Source: Amycolatopsis viridis (GTDB lineage Bacteria > Actinomycetota > Actinomycetes > Mycobacteriales > Pseudonocardiaceae). From it: 64,000 bases of DNA. Shown in pieces: positions 17,821 to 29,443 of this stretch. The stretch spans positions 1,798,001-1,862,000 of the forward strand of contig NZ_JAANOU010000001.1 in NCBI RefSeq assembly GCF_011758765.1. Reading direction: 5' to 3'. The position numbers and the translations under genes were made by a program. Within the stretch, counting starts at the first letter, position 1. The number at the start of each line of letters is the position of its first letter. The notes under the pieces are model-generated. The model saw only the letters and a program-made list of their open reading frames with translations, was not told the DNA's origin and made no database searches.

Positions 17821-17932
17821 GGTGCTCACGCACCCGACCGTAGGTCGAGCCGGGCGCGCCGGACAGGTCTACCAGCTAGTAGTGTCGGTCGGCGGGTCAG
17901 TTTTACTCCGACGGGGTATTTCCCGCCGGTAA

Positions 17933-18949
<1,017 letters not shown>

Positions 18950-18964
18950 GCCCGGCGCCACGCG

Positions 18965-19005
18965 GGACGGACCGGCCGCCGCCGTCCGGCGGCTGCGGTC
19001 CGTCC
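18965..19005. terminator. Bidirectional hairpin between the kinase gene and asnB
   Basis: Ten base pairs (18965-18974 with 18996-19005) continue into seven more (GCCGCCG with CGGCGGC) after a small bulge. Convergent genes on both sides. Confidence 0.65.
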
Positions 19006-19021
19006 GCGCACCGCGGCCGGG

Positions 19022-20956
19022 TCAGATCCGCACCGGGTAGACCGGCTCCGGGATCTCGGGCTTGATGCGGTGCTCGACGAAGATCCCGTGCCAGATCATG
19101 AAGACCAGCAGCGCCCAGATCCGCCGGCTGTGGTCGAGCGTGCCGGCCTTGTGCTCGTCCAGCAGGCGCTGCACGGCGCGCTTGTCGAGCAGCTCGTCCG
19201 TGCGCGAGTCGGCGATGATGCCGCGCGCCCAGTCGTACATCTCGTCGCGCAGCCACAGCCGGATCGGCACCGGGAAGCCCAGTTTGCGGCGGTTCAGCAC
19301 GTGCGCGGGCACGATGCCCTCCAGCGCGCGGCGCAGCGCGTACTTCGTGGTCTCCTTGGTGATCTTCTGGTCCAGCGGGATACCGGCCGCGACCTTGAAG
19401 ACCTCGGCGTCCAGGAACGGCACCCGCAGCTCCAGCGAGTTCGCCATGGTCATCTTGTCGGCCTTGACCAGGATGTCGCCGCGCAGCCAGGTGAACAGGT
19501 CGACGTGCTGCATGCGGGCGACCGGGTCCCAGTTCGCCGACGTGCGGTAGTGCTCGGCCGTCACATCGCGGTGGCCGACACCCTCCTGGAACGTCTTGAG
19601 CACCCCGCGCAGCTGGTCGTCGCGGAAGATGCGGGCGTTGCCGTAGTAGCGCTCCTCCAGCGGCAGCGCGCCACGGCGCAGCAGGTCCTTGCCGCGGGTG
19701 CCCTCCGGGATCCGCTCGGACACCTTGCCGAGCACCCGGCGCACGGTCCCGGGCACCTTCTCGAACGGCGCCAGCGACAGCGGCTCGTTGTAGATCGTGT
19801 AGCCGCCGAACAGCTCGTCCGAGCCCTCGCCGGACAGCACCGCCTTGACGTGTTTGCGCGCCTCCCGCGCGATGAACCACAGCGGGACGAGCGCCGGGTC
19901 GGCCACCGGGTCGTCGAGGTACCAGACGATGAGCGGCAGCGCGTCCATCATCTCGTCGGCCGACACCGTGCGGATGATGTGTTTCACCCCGATCGCCGCC
20001 GCCGACTCGGCCGCCACGTCGACCTCGGAGTAGCCCTCGCGCTCGAACCCGGTGGTGAACGCGATCAGGTTCGGGTTGCGCTCCTTCGCCAGCGCCGCGA
20101 TCGCCGTGGAGTCGATCCCGCCGGAGAGGAACGTGCCGACGGTGATGTCCGGGTCGGCGATCATGTGCTTGCCGACCGAGTCGCGCATCACGTCGCGGAT
20201 GCGCTCGTGCAGGATCTTCGCCTCGGCCTCGCCGCGCACCGGCTTCGCGGCGAACTCCGGGAAGAAGTACCGCTCGATCCGCGGGGTCCCGCCGGGGGAG
20301 ACGGTGAACGACGTGCCGGACTCGATGCGCCGGATCCCGGTGTGCAGCGATTCGGGCTCGGGCACGTACTGCAGGGTCAGGTAGTGCTGGAGCGCCGTGC
20401 GGTCCAGCTCGTGGGTGATCCCGAGCACGCCGGAGAGCTCCAGCAGCGACTTCTTCTCGCTGGAGAACGCGGTGCCGCCGGGGCCGGAGGCGTAGAACAG
20501 CGGTTTGATGCCGAACGGGTCGCGTGCGCCGAAGATCACCTTTTCGTCCGCGTCCCAGATCAGGAACGCGAACATGCCCCGCAGTTTCGCCACCGCGGAG
20601 CGGCCCCAGTAGTGGTAGGCGGCGACGATCGCCTCGCCGTCGCCCGCTGTGGCGAACTTCGCACCGTGCTCGGCGATCAGCTGCTCGCGCAGCTGGAGGT
20701 AGTTGTAGATCTCGCCGTTGAAGTTGAGCGTGTAGCGGTTCGGCGATTCCGGCGGGCCCCAGGTCAGGGGCTGGTGGGCGTGCTCGACGTCGATGAACGC
20801 GAGCCGGTTGAAGCCGTAGACGACCTCGGCGTCGGTCCAGGTGTCGCGCTCGTCGGGACCGCGGTGCCGCTGGCACCGCATCGCCTCGCCGACGGCTTCG
20901 CGCGCCTTCGCCGCGTCGTTCTCACTGGCACACACCAGTCCAAGCAGGCCGCACAC
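19022..20956 (-). CDS. asnB: Asparagine synthase, glutamine-hydrolysing
   Basis: 644 aa, class II glutamine amidotransferase fused to a synthetase. Cys2 directly after the initiator is the glutaminase nucleophile (MCGLLGLV). RHRGPDE near 32 and NFNGEIYNY near 78 complete the amidotransferase site. The ATP pyrophosphatase P-loop is LSGGIDSTAI near 277, and SGEGSDELFGGY near 370 closes the synthetase site. GTG 20956 is fixed by the obligatory Cys2, with GAGGTG about 10 nt upstream. Divergent from ctaC, as in M. tuberculosis (Rv2201/Rv2200c). In mycobacteria the orthologue can also act in meso-DAP amidation, which remains open here. Confidence 0.93.
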   Translation of the reverse strand: MCGLLGLVCASENDAAKAREAVGEAMRCQRHRGPDERDTWTDAEVVYGFNRLAFIDVEHAHQPLTWGPPESPNRYTLNFNGEIYNYLQLREQLIAEHGAKFATAGDGEAIVAAYHYWGRSAVAKLRGMFAFLIWDADEKVIFGARDPFGIKPLFYASGPGGTAFSSEKKSLLELSGVLGITHELDRTALQHYLTLQYVPEPESLHTGIRRIESGTSFTVSPGGTPRIERYFFPEFAAKPVRGEAEAKILHERIRDVMRDSVGKHMIADPDITVGTFLSGGIDSTAIAALAKERNPNLIAFTTGFEREGYSEVDVAAESAAAIGVKHIIRTVSADEMMDALPLIVWYLDDPVADPALVPLWFIAREARKHVKAVLSGEGSDELFGGYTIYNEPLSLAPFEKVPGTVRRVLGKVSERIPEGTRGKDLLRRGALPLEERYYGNARIFRDDQLRGVLKTFQEGVGHRDVTAEHYRTSANWDPVARMQHVDLFTWLRGDILVKADKMTMANSLELRVPFLDAEVFKVAAGIPLDQKITKETTKYALRRALEGIVPAHVLNRRKLGFPVPIRLWLRDEMYDWARGIIADSRTDELLDKRAVQRLLDEHKAGTLDHSRRIWALLVFMIWHGIFVEHRIKPEIPEPVYPVRI

Positions 20957-21104
20957 GGATATTCACACCTCGAGGTCGTGGCCGGATGTCGAGCGCCCAG
21001 TATGCCCGCAGCCCCCGCCACCAACGGTCACCCCTTGGACTGCGGATCGGGGGAACTCGGCTAGGCTCCCGCTGGTAAGCCAGAAATCGTCAAGGAGGCC
21101 TGGG

Positions 21105-22064
21105 TTGAAAGGGCGCTGCGCAGTGGGCAGGGATGAGCGCACTCCGGCATCACGTTCGGCGAAAGTGGGTAAGGTCGCCGCGCTGGCCGGGCTCGTCGCG
21201 CTCCTGGCGACCGGGTGCTCCGGTGACGAGGTGCTTCGGTTCGGGTGGCCCGTCGGCGTGACCAAGGAGTCCGAGGACATGCGTGTCCTCTGGACCTGGT
21301 CGGTCATCGCCGCGCTCGCCGTCGGTGTCGTCGTGTGGGGCCTGATCTTCTGGTCGGTCGCCTTCCACCGCAAGAAGAAGAGCGACCAGCCGGGCGACCT
21401 GCCGCGGCAGTTCCAGTACAACGTGCCGCTCGAGCTGTTCTGCGTCGTGCTGCCGCTGGTGATGGTCTGCGTGCTGTTCTTCTTCACCGCGACCACCGAG
21501 AGCAAGGTGCTGGCCAAGGAGCCGGACCCGGACGTCACGGTCGACGTGATCGCGTTCCAGTGGAACTGGGAGTTCGACTACCCGGGCGCGCCGAAGGACG
21601 CCAACGGCCAGGTCATCAAGACCGTCGGCAGCTCGAGCGAGATCCCGATCCTGGTCCTGCCGACGGGCAAGCGCATCCAGTACAACCTGCGCTCCGCCGA
21701 CGTCATCCACTCCTTCTGGGTGCCGGAGTTCCACTTCAAGCGGGACGTGTTCCCGGACCCGGACAAGAACAACCAGGACTCGTCGTTCCAGAACACGATC
21801 GACCGGACGGGCGCCTTCGTGGGCCGGTGTGCCGAGCTGTGCGGCACCTACCACTCGGGGATGAACTTCGAGGTCCGCGCGCTGCCGGCCGACCAGTTCG
21901 ACCGCTACATCCAGCTGCGGACCCAGATCAACCCGGCCACCGGGCAGCCGAACACGACTGCCGAGGCGCTGGCCGCGCTGAACTGCGGCGAGCTGTGCGC
22001 GCCGCAGGCGACCACGACGAAGCCGTTCAACACCGACCGCACGCTGCGGACGCAGTCCGGCTGA
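21105..22064 (+). CDS. ctaC: Cytochrome c oxidase subunit II (aa3 type), lipoprotein
   Basis: 319 aa. Carries the CuA centre that receives electrons from the bc1 complex. TTG 21105 is the start because AAGGAGG lies 6 nt upstream. The N-terminus then ends in a lipobox (LLATGC near residue 36), followed by two membrane helices (near 65 and 110). CuA ligands are seen as HSFWVPEFHF near 220 and CAELCGTYHSGM near 260. A TAGGCT hexamer at 21062-21067 is the probable -10. It is followed by ctaF. Confidence 0.95.
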   Translation: MKGRCAVGRDERTPASRSAKVGKVAALAGLVALLATGCSGDEVLRFGWPVGVTKESEDMRVLWTWSVIAALAVGVVVWGLIFWSVAFHRKKKSDQPGDLPRQFQYNVPLELFCVVLPLVMVCVLFFFTATTESKVLAKEPDPDVTVDVIAFQWNWEFDYPGAPKDANGQVIKTVGSSSEIPILVLPTGKRIQYNLRSADVIHSFWVPEFHFKRDVFPDPDKNNQDSSFQNTIDRTGAFVGRCAELCGTYHSGMNFEVRALPADQFDRYIQLRTQINPATGQPNTTAEALAALNCGELCAPQATTTKPFNTDRTLRTQSG

Positions 22065-22116
22065 GCCGGTTGGTTCCCGTGGGTGTTGGAAGCATGAGCA
22101 CAGTGAGGACAGCGTC

Positions 22117-22536
22117 ATGAAGGTCGAAGCCCGGATTTTCGACTTGGTCACCGCTTTCGCGTTCTTCATCGCGATCGTCTACGGCGTGTGGACCGGGCTG
22201 GGCAGTGGCCACGGCGTCGAGCCGGTCGGCCTGGTCGCGCTCATCCTGACCGGCGGGCTGTCCCTGCTGGCGGGCAGCTACATGCGGTTCGTCGGCCGCC
22301 GGATCGAACCGCGCCCCGAGGACCGCGACGACGCCGAGATCAGCGACGGCGCGGGTGAGATGGGCTTCTTCAGCCCGGGCAGCTACTGGCCGATCGGGCT
22401 GGCCGGTGCGGCCGCGTTCATGGGGCTCGGCCTCGCCTTCTTCCACGTGTGGATGCTGATCGTCGGCGGCATCCTGATCCTCCTCGCCGTGGGCGGTCTG
22501 GTGTTCGAGTACCACACCGGCCCGAACCACGAGTAA
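22117..22536 (+). CDS. ctaF: Cytochrome c oxidase subunit IV (actinobacterial type)
   Basis: 139 aa with four predicted membrane helices (about 8-28, 33-52, 88-105, 110-130) and a cytoplasmic loop rich in Arg, Glu and Asp. This is the small subunit specific to the actinobacterial bc1-aa3 supercomplex. ATG 22117 begins MKVEARIFDLVTAFAF, typical of the family. It lies 52 nt after ctaC and ends at an 18-bp terminator, so ctaC-ctaF form a unit. Confidence 0.9.
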   Translation: MKVEARIFDLVTAFAFFIAIVYGVWTGLGSGHGVEPVGLVALILTGGLSLLAGSYMRFVGRRIEPRPEDRDDAEISDGAGEMGFFSPGSYWPIGLAGAAAFMGLGLAFFHVWMLIVGGILILLAVGGLVFEYHTGPNHE

Positions 22537-22566
22537 GGGTTCGCGGAGCGCCGCTTCCGAGCTGTT

Positions 22567-22610
22567 CGACGAGGGCCCACCGGTTTGTCACCACCGGTGG
22601 GCCCTCGTCG
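22567..22610. terminator. Terminator between ctaF and trpD
   Basis: Perfect 18-bp stem (22567-22584 with 22593-22610), 8-nt loop, between convergent genes. Confidence 0.8.
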
Positions 22611-22654
22611 TCGTGCTCTGCGGGGTGTTTTGTCCCGGACCCCGGTGGCAGCGA

Positions 22655-23680
22655 TCAGCGGAACGCGGCCCACCGCGCCAGCAGATCGGCCGCTGCGCCG
22701 GTGTCGATCGCCTCGGCGGCTCGCACCAGGCCGGCGGACAGATCGTCCACCAGGGACTCGCTGAAGCCGGTGTCCGCGGCCAGCGCGCCGGCCGCGTTCA
22801 GCAGCACCGCATCGCGCACCGGCCCCGGCTTGCCCGCCACCAGCTCGCGGACCACTTCGGCGTTCACCGCGGGGTCGCCGCCGCGCAGATCCTCCGCCGT
22901 GGCGCGCGGGATGCCCAGCTCGGCCGGGTCCAGGCGCTCGGCCCGCACCGCACCGTCCGCCACGACCCACACCGAGCTGGTCGTGGTGGTGGTCAGCTCG
23001 TCCAGACCGTCGTCGCCGCGGACGACCAGCGTCGTGGTGCCCCGGCGGGCGAACACGCGCGCCAGCACCTCCGTCTTGTCCGCGAAGGCGCACCCGATCA
23101 AGCCCGCCCGCGGCTGCGCCGGGTTGGTCAGCGGGCCCAGCAGGTTGAACGCCGTCGGCACCCCCAGCTCCCGCCTGGGCGCACCCGCGTGGCGGAACCC
23201 GGGGTGGAACACGGGCGCGAAGCAGAAGCCGATGCCCAGCTCGTTCACGCACCGCCGGACACCCTCCGGCGGCAGGTCGATCGCGACCCCCAGCGCCTCC
23301 AGCACGTCGGCGGTGCCGGCCTTTGACGACGCCGCCCGGTTGCCGTGCTTGACCACCGCCACGCCGGCGGCCGCGGTGACGAGCGAGGCCATCGTGGAGA
23401 TGTTCACCGACCCGGACCGGTCACCGCCGGTACCCACGATGTCCACCGCGGGCGGGTCGATCTCCACCCGCTTGGCGTGCGCGAGCATCGCGTCGGCCAG
23501 GCCGATGACCTCCGCGGGGGTCTCGCCCTTCGCGCGCAGCGCGATCAGGAAGGCGCCCACCTGGGCGGGGGTGGCCTCCCCGGACATCACCTGGTCCATC
23601 GCCCACGCGGTGTCCTCGGCGGACAGGTCGGCGCCGGCGATCAGCTGGTTGAACAGCGTGGGCCAGTTCTGCGTGCCCAT
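22655..23680 (-). CDS. trpD: Anthranilate phosphoribosyltransferase
   Basis: 341 aa. Joins PRPP to anthranilate in tryptophan synthesis. The PRPP-binding [14 protein letters not shown] near residue 85, [21 protein letters not shown] near 113 (split here from a longer stretch) and the NPAQPRAG segment near 185 identify it. ATG 23680 has GGAGGAAAGG just upstream. It stands alone, away from other trp genes, at the same site as in mycobacteria (next to ctaE). The upstream receiver-like gene is on the same strand, 50 nt away. Confidence 0.93.
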   Translation of the reverse strand: MGTQNWPTLFNQLIAGADLSAEDTAWAMDQVMSGEATPAQVGAFLIALRAKGETPAEVIGLADAMLAHAKRVEIDPPAVDIVGTGGDRSGSVNISTMASLVTAAAGVAVVKHGNRAASSKAGTADVLEALGVAIDLPPEGVRRCVNELGIGFCFAPVFHPGFRHAGAPRRELGVPTAFNLLGPLTNPAQPRAGLIGCAFADKTEVLARVFARRGTTTLVVRGDDGLDELTTTTTSSVWVVADGAVRAERLDPAELGIPRATAEDLRGGDPAVNAEVVRELVAGKPGPVRDAVLLNAAGALAADTGFSESLVDDLSAGLVRAAEAIDTGAAADLLARWAAFR

Positions 23681-23730
23681 GGTCACCTTTCCTCCAGGCC
23701 GGCGAACCGGCCTGAGTTCGTCGCGGCGCC

Positions 23731-24141
23731 TCAGCCCCGGACGACCGGGACCCGGCGGGCCCGCAGCACGTCCGCGACCGTCTCCGCCGCGGTCAGCGGG
23801 TCGAGCGGATGGACCAGGACGGCGTCGGCCCGGGACCAGGTGGCCAGCCAGCGGTCGTCCTTGCGGCGCACGGCGACGACGATCGGCGGGCAGTCGTCGA
23901 TCTCGTTCTTCAACTGCCGGCACAGCCCGATGCCGCCGGTCGGCTGGGCCTCGCCGTCCAGGATCGCCAGATCGACCGCGCCCTCGTCCATTTCGGCCAG
24001 CACGTCGGCGACGCCGGCGGCCTCGACGTAGTCGACCCGGCCCAGGTCGGTGGCGGGCCGGCGACCGACCGCCGTGATGATCGACTCCCGCACCTCCGGT
24101 CGATGGCTGAACACCAGGATCCGCGTGGACTGTTCGGACAA
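23731..24141 (-). CDS. Receiver-like single-domain protein
   Basis: 136 aa resembling a CheY-type receiver domain alone: [18 protein letters not shown] at the N-terminus in place of the acidic pair, a phospho-acceptor-like Asp in [20 protein letters not shown] near residue 60, and a late [19 protein letters not shown] segment. The usual DD pair and a clear conserved Lys are not obvious, so phosphorylation is doubtful. No output domain. TTG 24141 is chosen for its GGAGGG 6 nt upstream. Neighbours are trpD and a 143-aa gene; it may be co-transcribed with both. Confidence 0.7.
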   Translation of the reverse strand: MSEQSTRILVFSHRPEVRESIITAVGRRPATDLGRVDYVEAAGVADVLAEMDEGAVDLAILDGEAQPTGGIGLCRQLKNEIDDCPPIVVAVRRKDDRWLATWSRADAVLVHPLDPLTAAETVADVLRARRVPVVRG

Positions 24142-24182
24142 GTCGACCCTCCGGCTTCGTCGCTGTACTGGTCGTGTCGATG

Positions 24183-24614
24183 CTAGCCGTCCCGCCCGGT
24201 TCCACCCAGGCCCATCGGCTGTAACGCGTCCCAGCCGAGCCAGTCGCCGTCCAGCCGCTGCGCCAGCCCGGCCATGCGGGCGCGTTCCTGCGCGCAGTGC
24301 AGTGCGTCGAGCTTCTGCACCCGCAGCGCGTGCACCCGGACGGGCCCGCCGGCACTTGGCTCCGGGCGCAGCTCCCACCCGTCCTGCGCCAGGACCGCGG
24401 CGGCCTCGGTGACCCGGTCCGGTGGCAGGACGAGGTGGTGGCGCAGAATCGCCGGTTCCGCCGCGCGCCAGCGATGTGATCTCGCCAGCACCGCGGAGTC
24501 CGCCTCGGCCACGTCGAACGCCTCGGCCACGACGGCGACACCCTCGGCATCCACGGTCAGAACCGGCTCGTCGCGCTTTCGCAGCAGGTCACGCACCCGA
24601 TCGAAGAAACTCAC
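24183..24614 (-). CDS. Conserved hypothetical protein (143 aa)
   Basis: Soluble protein starting [20 protein letters not shown], with a central [20 protein letters not shown] segment near residue 60 and [20 protein letters not shown] near 95. No family is assigned; the alternation of short helices and strands resembles small ferredoxin-like folds, but that is only an impression. GTG 24614 has GAGGAT about 6 nt upstream. Divergent from ctaE across 96 bp and followed by the receiver-like gene 41 nt downstream. Confidence 0.65.
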   Translation of the reverse strand: MSFFDRVRDLLRKRDEPVLTVDAEGVAVVAEAFDVAEADSAVLARSHRWRAAEPAILRHHLVLPPDRVTEAAAVLAQDGWELRPEPSAGGPVRVHALRVQKLDALHCAQERARMAGLAQRLDGDWLGWDALQPMGLGGTGRDG

Positions 24615-24710
24615 GCCCTGATCCTCACCCTCCGCGTCCACCGGTGTGACCGACACCCCCGGCGCGGCGTGCCGGACCCGAGCAAGCAGGTCGCCGCGCA
24701 GGGAGACATA

Positions 24711-25340
24711 ATGCGACCCGTGACAACGGCAGCTCCCACCATCAGCCAGCGGGTGCACTCGCTGAACCGGCCGAACATGGTCAGCGTCGGCACGATCGTG
24801 TGGCTCTCCAGCGAGCTCATGTTCTTCGCCGGGCTGTTCGCGATGTTCTTCACGGTCAAGGCGCAGAACGCCACGGGGGTCTGGCCGCCGATCAACGCGG
24901 CGACCGGCGAGCCCATCCACCTGGACATCCCGTACGCGCTGCCCTTCACGATCATCCTGGTGGCGTCGTCGTTCACCTGCCAGCTCGGCGTGTTCGCCGC
25001 GGAGCGTGGTGACGTCTACGGGCTGCGCCGCTGGTACGTCATCACCCTGATCATGGGCGCGATCTTCGTCGCGGGTCAGGCCGGTGAGTACGTCTCGCTG
25101 ATCGATGAGGGCGTGACCATTCCGTCCGGGCCGTTCGGCACCGTGTTCTTCCTGGCGACCGGGTTCCACGGTCTGCACGTGATCGGTGGTCTCGTCGCCT
25201 TCGTCTTCCTGCTCATCCGCACGAAGCTGAGCAAGTTCACCCCCGCGCAGGCGACCTCGGCGATCGTTGTGTCGTACTACTGGCACTTCGTCGACATCGT
25301 GTGGATCGGCCTGTTCGCGGTCATCTACATCATCCCGTGA
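24711..25340 (+). CDS. ctaE: Cytochrome c oxidase subunit III
   Basis: 209 aa with about five membrane helices. [20 protein letters not shown] and [15 protein letters not shown] near the N-terminus, the [10 protein letters not shown] helix near 155 and the C-terminal [14 protein letters not shown] are diagnostic. ATG 24711 has GGGAG 5 nt upstream; GTG 24720 is the alternative and fits mycobacterial lengths about as well. First gene of the ctaE-qcrC-qcrA-qcrB run, which encodes the bc1 complex and an oxidase subunit together. Confidence 0.94.
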   Translation: MRPVTTAAPTISQRVHSLNRPNMVSVGTIVWLSSELMFFAGLFAMFFTVKAQNATGVWPPINAATGEPIHLDIPYALPFTIILVASSFTCQLGVFAAERGDVYGLRRWYVITLIMGAIFVAGQAGEYVSLIDEGVTIPSGPFGTVFFLATGFHGLHVIGGLVAFVFLLIRTKLSKFTPAQATSAIVVSYYWHFVDIVWIGLFAVIYIIP

Positions 25341-25393
25341 CCGCGCCCGCCACCCATGGACCGGCCTGAACTGACAGCAAGGGTTGCCGAAGA

Positions 25394-26212
25394 ATGACCA
25401 CCAGCAAGAACTCCTCCAGGCGCCGCTTCGGCGCCCGCACCAAGCTGCGCCGCCGCCTCGCCGGTGCGCTCGCGCTGGGCGTGGCGCTGGTCGGCGTGGG
25501 TCTCGGTTACGCCATCCTGGTGCCGCAGCCGCAGACCGCGCAGGCGCAGGGCGACCCGGCGCAGCTGCGCCTGGGCCAGCAGGTCTACAACAACAGCTGC
25601 ATCACCTGCCACGGCGCGAACCTGCAGGGCGTGGAGGACCGCGGGCCGAGCCTGATCGGCGTCGGTGACGCGGCTGTGTACTTCCAGACTTCGTCCGGCC
25701 GCATGCCGGCGGTCCGGCAGGAGGCGCAGGCGGAGCGCAAGCCGCCGAAGCTGACGCCGGAGGAGATCGACGCGGTCGGCGCCTACGTCCAGGCCAACGG
25801 CGGCGGGCCGGAGCGCCCCGCCCAGACCGGTGCGGCGCTGCGCGGGGACAACCCGGCGCGCGGTGGCGAGCTGTTCCGCCTCAACTGCGCGTCGTGCCAC
25901 AACTTCACCGGCCAGGGTGGTGCCCTGTCGGCCGGCAAGTTCGCGCCGGAGCTCGGCCCGGCCACCGAGGACCAGATCTACACCGCGATGCTGACCGGTC
26001 CGCAGAACATGCCGAAGTTCTCCGACCGCCAGCTCACCCCGGACGAGAAGAAGGACATCGTCGCCTACGTCAAGTCCGTGTCCGACGGGAACAACAACCC
26101 GGGCGGTAACGGTCTGGGCGGTCTGGGGCCGGCTCCCGAGGCGCTCGTCGCGTGGATCGTCGGAATCGGCGCCATCCTCGGCGTGACTCTGTGGATTGGA
26201 TCGAGGGCATGA
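25394..26212 (+). CDS. qcrC: Cytochrome bc1 complex di-haem cytochrome c subunit
   Basis: 272 aa. N-terminal membrane anchor (about 20-40), two cytochrome c domains with CITCH near residue 73 and CASCH near 168, and a C-terminal helix (about 245-265: [19 protein letters not shown]). In actinobacteria this fused di-haem protein replaces a separate cytochrome c and passes electrons directly to CuA of CtaC. The stop overlaps the qcrA start (ATGA). Confidence 0.95.
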   Translation: MTTSKNSSRRRFGARTKLRRRLAGALALGVALVGVGLGYAILVPQPQTAQAQGDPAQLRLGQQVYNNSCITCHGANLQGVEDRGPSLIGVGDAAVYFQTSSGRMPAVRQEAQAERKPPKLTPEEIDAVGAYVQANGGGPERPAQTGAALRGDNPARGGELFRLNCASCHNFTGQGGALSAGKFAPELGPATEDQIYTAMLTGPQNMPKFSDRQLTPDEKKDIVAYVKSVSDGNNNPGGNGLGGLGPAPEALVAWIVGIGAILGVTLWIGSRA

Positions 26213-27378
26213 CTAGCATGGAAGACCACCCGGGCGCGGGGCGCGAACCGGGTGTTCCCCAGCCTTCCGAGGCCGAACTGGCCGAGATGGACCGCGACGA
26301 GCTGGTCAAGCTGGGCACGAAGCTCGACGGGGTCGAGCTGGTCGACTACCCGGACCCGTGGCCGGTCAAGGGCACCCGCGCGGAGAAGCGCGCGGAACGG
26401 GTCATCGCGCTGTGGTTCACCATCGCGGCGCTGGCCGGTCTCGGCTTCCTGGTGACGCTGTGCTGGCCGCAGTGGTGGGAGTACCGGGCACCGGACACCG
26501 GCGAGTACGAGAAGTACGCGCTTTACACCCCGGTGCTGGGCGCCACGCTGGGCATCTCCATCCTCGCCCTGGGCATCGGCGTGCTGCTGTACACGAAGCG
26601 GTTCATCCCGAGCGAGCTCGCGGTGCAGGAACGGCACGACGGCGACGGCAAGGGCTCGGCCGAGATCGACCGTCAGACGATCGTCGCGCAGCTGGCCGAC
26701 GCGGGTAACCGCAGCACCATCGCCCGCCGTTCGCTGGTCAAGCGCACCGCCGGCCTCGGTGCCGGCGTGATGGGCCTGGGCCTGGTCGGCCTGCCGGTCG
26801 CGTCGTTCATCAAGAGCCCGTGGAAGGGCGAGCCGCAGGACACCCTGTGGCACACCGGCTGGTTGCCGCAGCACCCCGGTGAGGTCGTCTACATGCGCCG
26901 CTTCACCGGCAAGTCGGACGAGATCGTGCTGGTCCGCCCGGAGGACCTGGATGCGGGCGCGATGGAGACCGTGTACCCGTTCCGCGAGTCGGAGCGGGGC
27001 AACCACGAGGCGCTGTCCGCGGCGTTCATGCGCTCCGACAACCCGGTCATGCTGATCCGCCTGCGGCCCGAGGACGCGAACCGCGTCGTCAAGCGCAAGG
27101 GCCAGGAGGACTTCAACTTCGGCGAGTACTACGCCTACACGAAGGTGTGCAGCCACGTCGGGTGCCCGACCTCGCTGTACGAGCAGCGGACCAACCGGAT
27201 CCTGTGCCCGTGCCACCAGTCCCAGTTCGACGCGCTGGAGTACGGCAAGCCCATCTTCGGCCCGGCGACCCGTGCACTTGCGCAGCTCCCCATCACCGTC
27301 AACGATGAGGGGTACTTCGTGGCGCGGGGCGACTTCATCGAACCCGTCGGCCCCGCCTTTTGGGAGCGCAAGTCATGA
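26209..27378 (+). CDS. qcrA: Cytochrome bc1 complex Rieske iron-sulfur subunit
   Basis: 389 aa. Three N-terminal membrane helices (about 65-85, 110-130, 175-200), the actinobacterial form, then the Rieske domain with CSHVGC near residue 311 and [14 protein letters not shown] near 331 binding the 2Fe-2S cluster. ATG 26209 overlaps the qcrC stop. [13 protein letters not shown] before the third helix resembles a twin-arginine-like element but lacks a true RR pair in the classic position. The stop overlaps qcrB. Confidence 0.95.
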   Translation: MTSMEDHPGAGREPGVPQPSEAELAEMDRDELVKLGTKLDGVELVDYPDPWPVKGTRAEKRAERVIALWFTIAALAGLGFLVTLCWPQWWEYRAPDTGEYEKYALYTPVLGATLGISILALGIGVLLYTKRFIPSELAVQERHDGDGKGSAEIDRQTIVAQLADAGNRSTIARRSLVKRTAGLGAGVMGLGLVGLPVASFIKSPWKGEPQDTLWHTGWLPQHPGEVVYMRRFTGKSDEIVLVRPEDLDAGAMETVYPFRESERGNHEALSAAFMRSDNPVMLIRLRPEDANRVVKRKGQEDFNFGEYYAYTKVCSHVGCPTSLYEQRTNRILCPCHQSQFDALEYGKPIFGPATRALAQLPITVNDEGYFVARGDFIEPVGPAFWERKS

Positions 27379-29045
27379 GTTCACTCACCACGCCGACCCG
27401 GGGCTCGAGCATGCTGGAACGGCATGCCGCAGAGGCCGCGAACAACATGGACCAGCGGTACCGCCTGGCCAAGGGCCTGCGGCACCAGATGAACAAGGTC
27501 TTCCCGACGCACTGGTCCTTCCTGCTCGGCGAGGTCGCGCTCTACAGCTTCATCGTTGTGATCATCACGGGTGTCTACCTGACCCTGTTCTTCGATCCGT
27601 CGATGGCCGAGGTCACCTACAACGGGCCGTTCAAGAACCTGCAGGGCGTCGAGATGTCCCGCGCGTTCCAGACGACCCTGCAGATCTCGTTTGAGGTGCG
27701 CGGCGGCCTGTTCGTCCGCCAGCTGCACCACTGGAGCGCGCTCGTCTTCACCGCGGCCATGATGGTGCACATGTTCCGGATCTTCTTCACCGGAGCGTTC
27801 CGCCGGCCGCGTGAGGCCAACTGGGTCATCGGCGCGCTGCTGCTGATCCTGGGCATGTTCGAGGGCTTCTTCGGCTACTCGCTGCCCGACGATCTGCTGT
27901 CGGGCACCGGTGTCCGCGCCACCATGTCGGGCATCGTCCTCTCGGTGCCGGTCATCGGCACCTGGCTGCACTGGGCGCTGTTCGGCGGCGAGTTCCCCGG
28001 CGACGTGATCGTGCCGCGGCTGTACGCGGTGCACATCCTGCTGCTGCCGGGCATCATGCTCGCGCTGGTCGGCGTACACCTCGCGCTGGTCTGGTACCAG
28101 AAGCACACCCAGTTCCCGGGTGTGCGCCGCAAGGAGACGAACGTCGTCGGCGTGCGGATCATGCCGGTGTTCGCGCTCAAGGCCGGCGCGTTCTTCGTCG
28201 TCGTCACCGGCGTCATGGCGATCATGGCCGGCGTGTTCCAGATCAACCCGATCTGGAACCTGGGCCCGTACAACCCGTCGCAGGTGTCCGCGGGCTCGCA
28301 GCCGGACTGGTACCTGGCCTGGGCCGACGGCATGCTCCGCGTGTTCCCCGCGTGGGAGCTCTACCTGGGCAACTACACGGTCCCGGCGGTGTTCTTCGCG
28401 GGCGCGGTCTGGATGCCGGTCCTGATCGGGCTGCTCCTCGCGTACCCGTTCATCGAGCGGAGACTGACCGGCGACACCGCGCACCACAACCTGCTGCAGC
28501 GTCCGCGGGACGCACCGGTCCGCACCAGCATCGGCATGATGGCGCTGGCGTTCTTCATGGTGCTGGAGCTGTCCGGGTTCAACGACATCATCGCGGACAA
28601 GTTCGACATCTCGCTGAACGCGACCACGTGGGCCGGCCGGATCGGGCTGCTGGTGGCTCCGCCGCTGGCGTACTTCATCACCTACCGCATCTGCCTGGGC
28701 CTGCAGCGGTCCGACCGCGAGGTGCTCGAGCACGGCATCGAAACCGGCATCATCAAGCGCCTGCCGCACGGTGAGTTCATCGAGATCCACCAGCCGCTGG
28801 GCGGTGTGGACGGCCACGGCCACGCCATCCCGCTGGAGTACCAGGGCGCGTCGGTGCCGAAGAAGATGAACAAGCTCGGTGCGGCCGGACGTGCGGTGCC
28901 GGGCAACCTGCTGGCTCCGGACCCGGTGGAGGAGACCGCGGCGCTGGACCGCGCCCGCGGCAACGGGCACGGCAACGGGCATGCCTCCGGCGAGATGCCG
29001 GAGCAGGGCGAGGTCCCGGCCGGCTGGCACACGCCGGACCACTAG
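27375..29045 (+). CDS. qcrB: Cytochrome bc1 complex cytochrome b subunit
   Basis: 556 aa with eight or nine membrane helices. Haem-ligating histidines lie in [18 protein letters not shown] near residue 118 and [19 protein letters not shown] near 220. The quinol-site PDW motif appears in [10 protein letters not shown] near 310, in place of PEWY. A hydrophilic C-terminal tail of about 120 residues, including Gly/His/Asn repeats (GNGHGNGHA), is characteristic of actinobacteria. ATG 27375 overlaps the qcrA stop. Ends before a 19-bp terminator. Confidence 0.95.
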   Translation: MSSLTTPTRGSSMLERHAAEAANNMDQRYRLAKGLRHQMNKVFPTHWSFLLGEVALYSFIVVIITGVYLTLFFDPSMAEVTYNGPFKNLQGVEMSRAFQTTLQISFEVRGGLFVRQLHHWSALVFTAAMMVHMFRIFFTGAFRRPREANWVIGALLLILGMFEGFFGYSLPDDLLSGTGVRATMSGIVLSVPVIGTWLHWALFGGEFPGDVIVPRLYAVHILLLPGIMLALVGVHLALVWYQKHTQFPGVRRKETNVVGVRIMPVFALKAGAFFVVVTGVMAIMAGVFQINPIWNLGPYNPSQVSAGSQPDWYLAWADGMLRVFPAWELYLGNYTVPAVFFAGAVWMPVLIGLLLAYPFIERRLTGDTAHHNLLQRPRDAPVRTSIGMMALAFFMVLELSGFNDIIADKFDISLNATTWAGRIGLLVAPPLAYFITYRICLGLQRSDREVLEHGIETGIIKRLPHGEFIEIHQPLGGVDGHGHAIPLEYQGASVPKKMNKLGAAGRAVPGNLLAPDPVEETAALDRARGNGHGNGHASGEMPEQGEVPAGWHTPDH

Positions 29046-29051
29046 ATCACC

Positions 29052-29094
29052 CACGAGAAGGGCCCCGGGTCGCGTACCCGGGGCCCTTCTCGTG
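29052..29094. terminator. Terminator after qcrB
   Basis: Perfect 19-bp stem (29052-29070 with 29076-29094), loop CGCGT, between convergent genes. Confidence 0.85.
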
Positions 29095-29103
29095 TTCGTG
29101 GTG

Positions 29104-29391
29104 TCAGTCGGCGTCCTCGACACCGATCGCGAAGGCGGATTCGGTGTCGGCGGTGGAGTAGGACCGGAACGCGATGTGCGTGTCGGTGTCGATCACCCCG
29201 GGCACCTTGCCGATCTTCGCCGGGATGAGGTCGGCGAGCTCTTCGTGGGCGTGCACGCGCACGATCGCGATCAGGTCCACGTCGCCGGCGCACGAGTACA
29301 CCTCCGCCACGCCGTCGATGTCGGCGATCGCCTGCGCGGTCTCCGGGATGCTGTCCGCCACGGCGTGAATCAGCACGATCGCGGTGATCAC
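29104..29391 (-). CDS. Lrp/AsnC-type effector-binding (RAM/SAM) domain protein
   Basis: 95 aa: only the ligand-binding domain of Lrp/AsnC regulators, with no helix-turn-helix. ITAIVLIHAVADSIPETAQA and VAEVYSCAGDVDLIAIVRVH match the beta-alpha-beta core. GTG 29391 has GAGGAGG 7 nt upstream. Stand-alone domains of this type are widespread in actinobacteria beside the bc1 genes and probably sense small molecules or modulate partner proteins. The partner is unknown. Confidence 0.85.
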   Translation of the reverse strand: MITAIVLIHAVADSIPETAQAIADIDGVAEVYSCAGDVDLIAIVRVHAHEELADLIPAKIGKVPGVIDTDTHIAFRSYSTADTESAFAIGVEDAD

Positions 29392-29443
29392 TCGCGTCCT
29401 CCTCGTCAATTGGGTAGCGCGGCGATCGTAGCTCCCCGCGGCG

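Noticed and set aside
26730-26800. Twin-arginine (Tat) signal in QcrA
   Set aside because: [13 protein letters not shown] precedes the third helix, but no RR pair is present in the motif. Actinobacterial QcrA is known to use mixed Sec/Tat insertion, so the point stays open rather than annotated.
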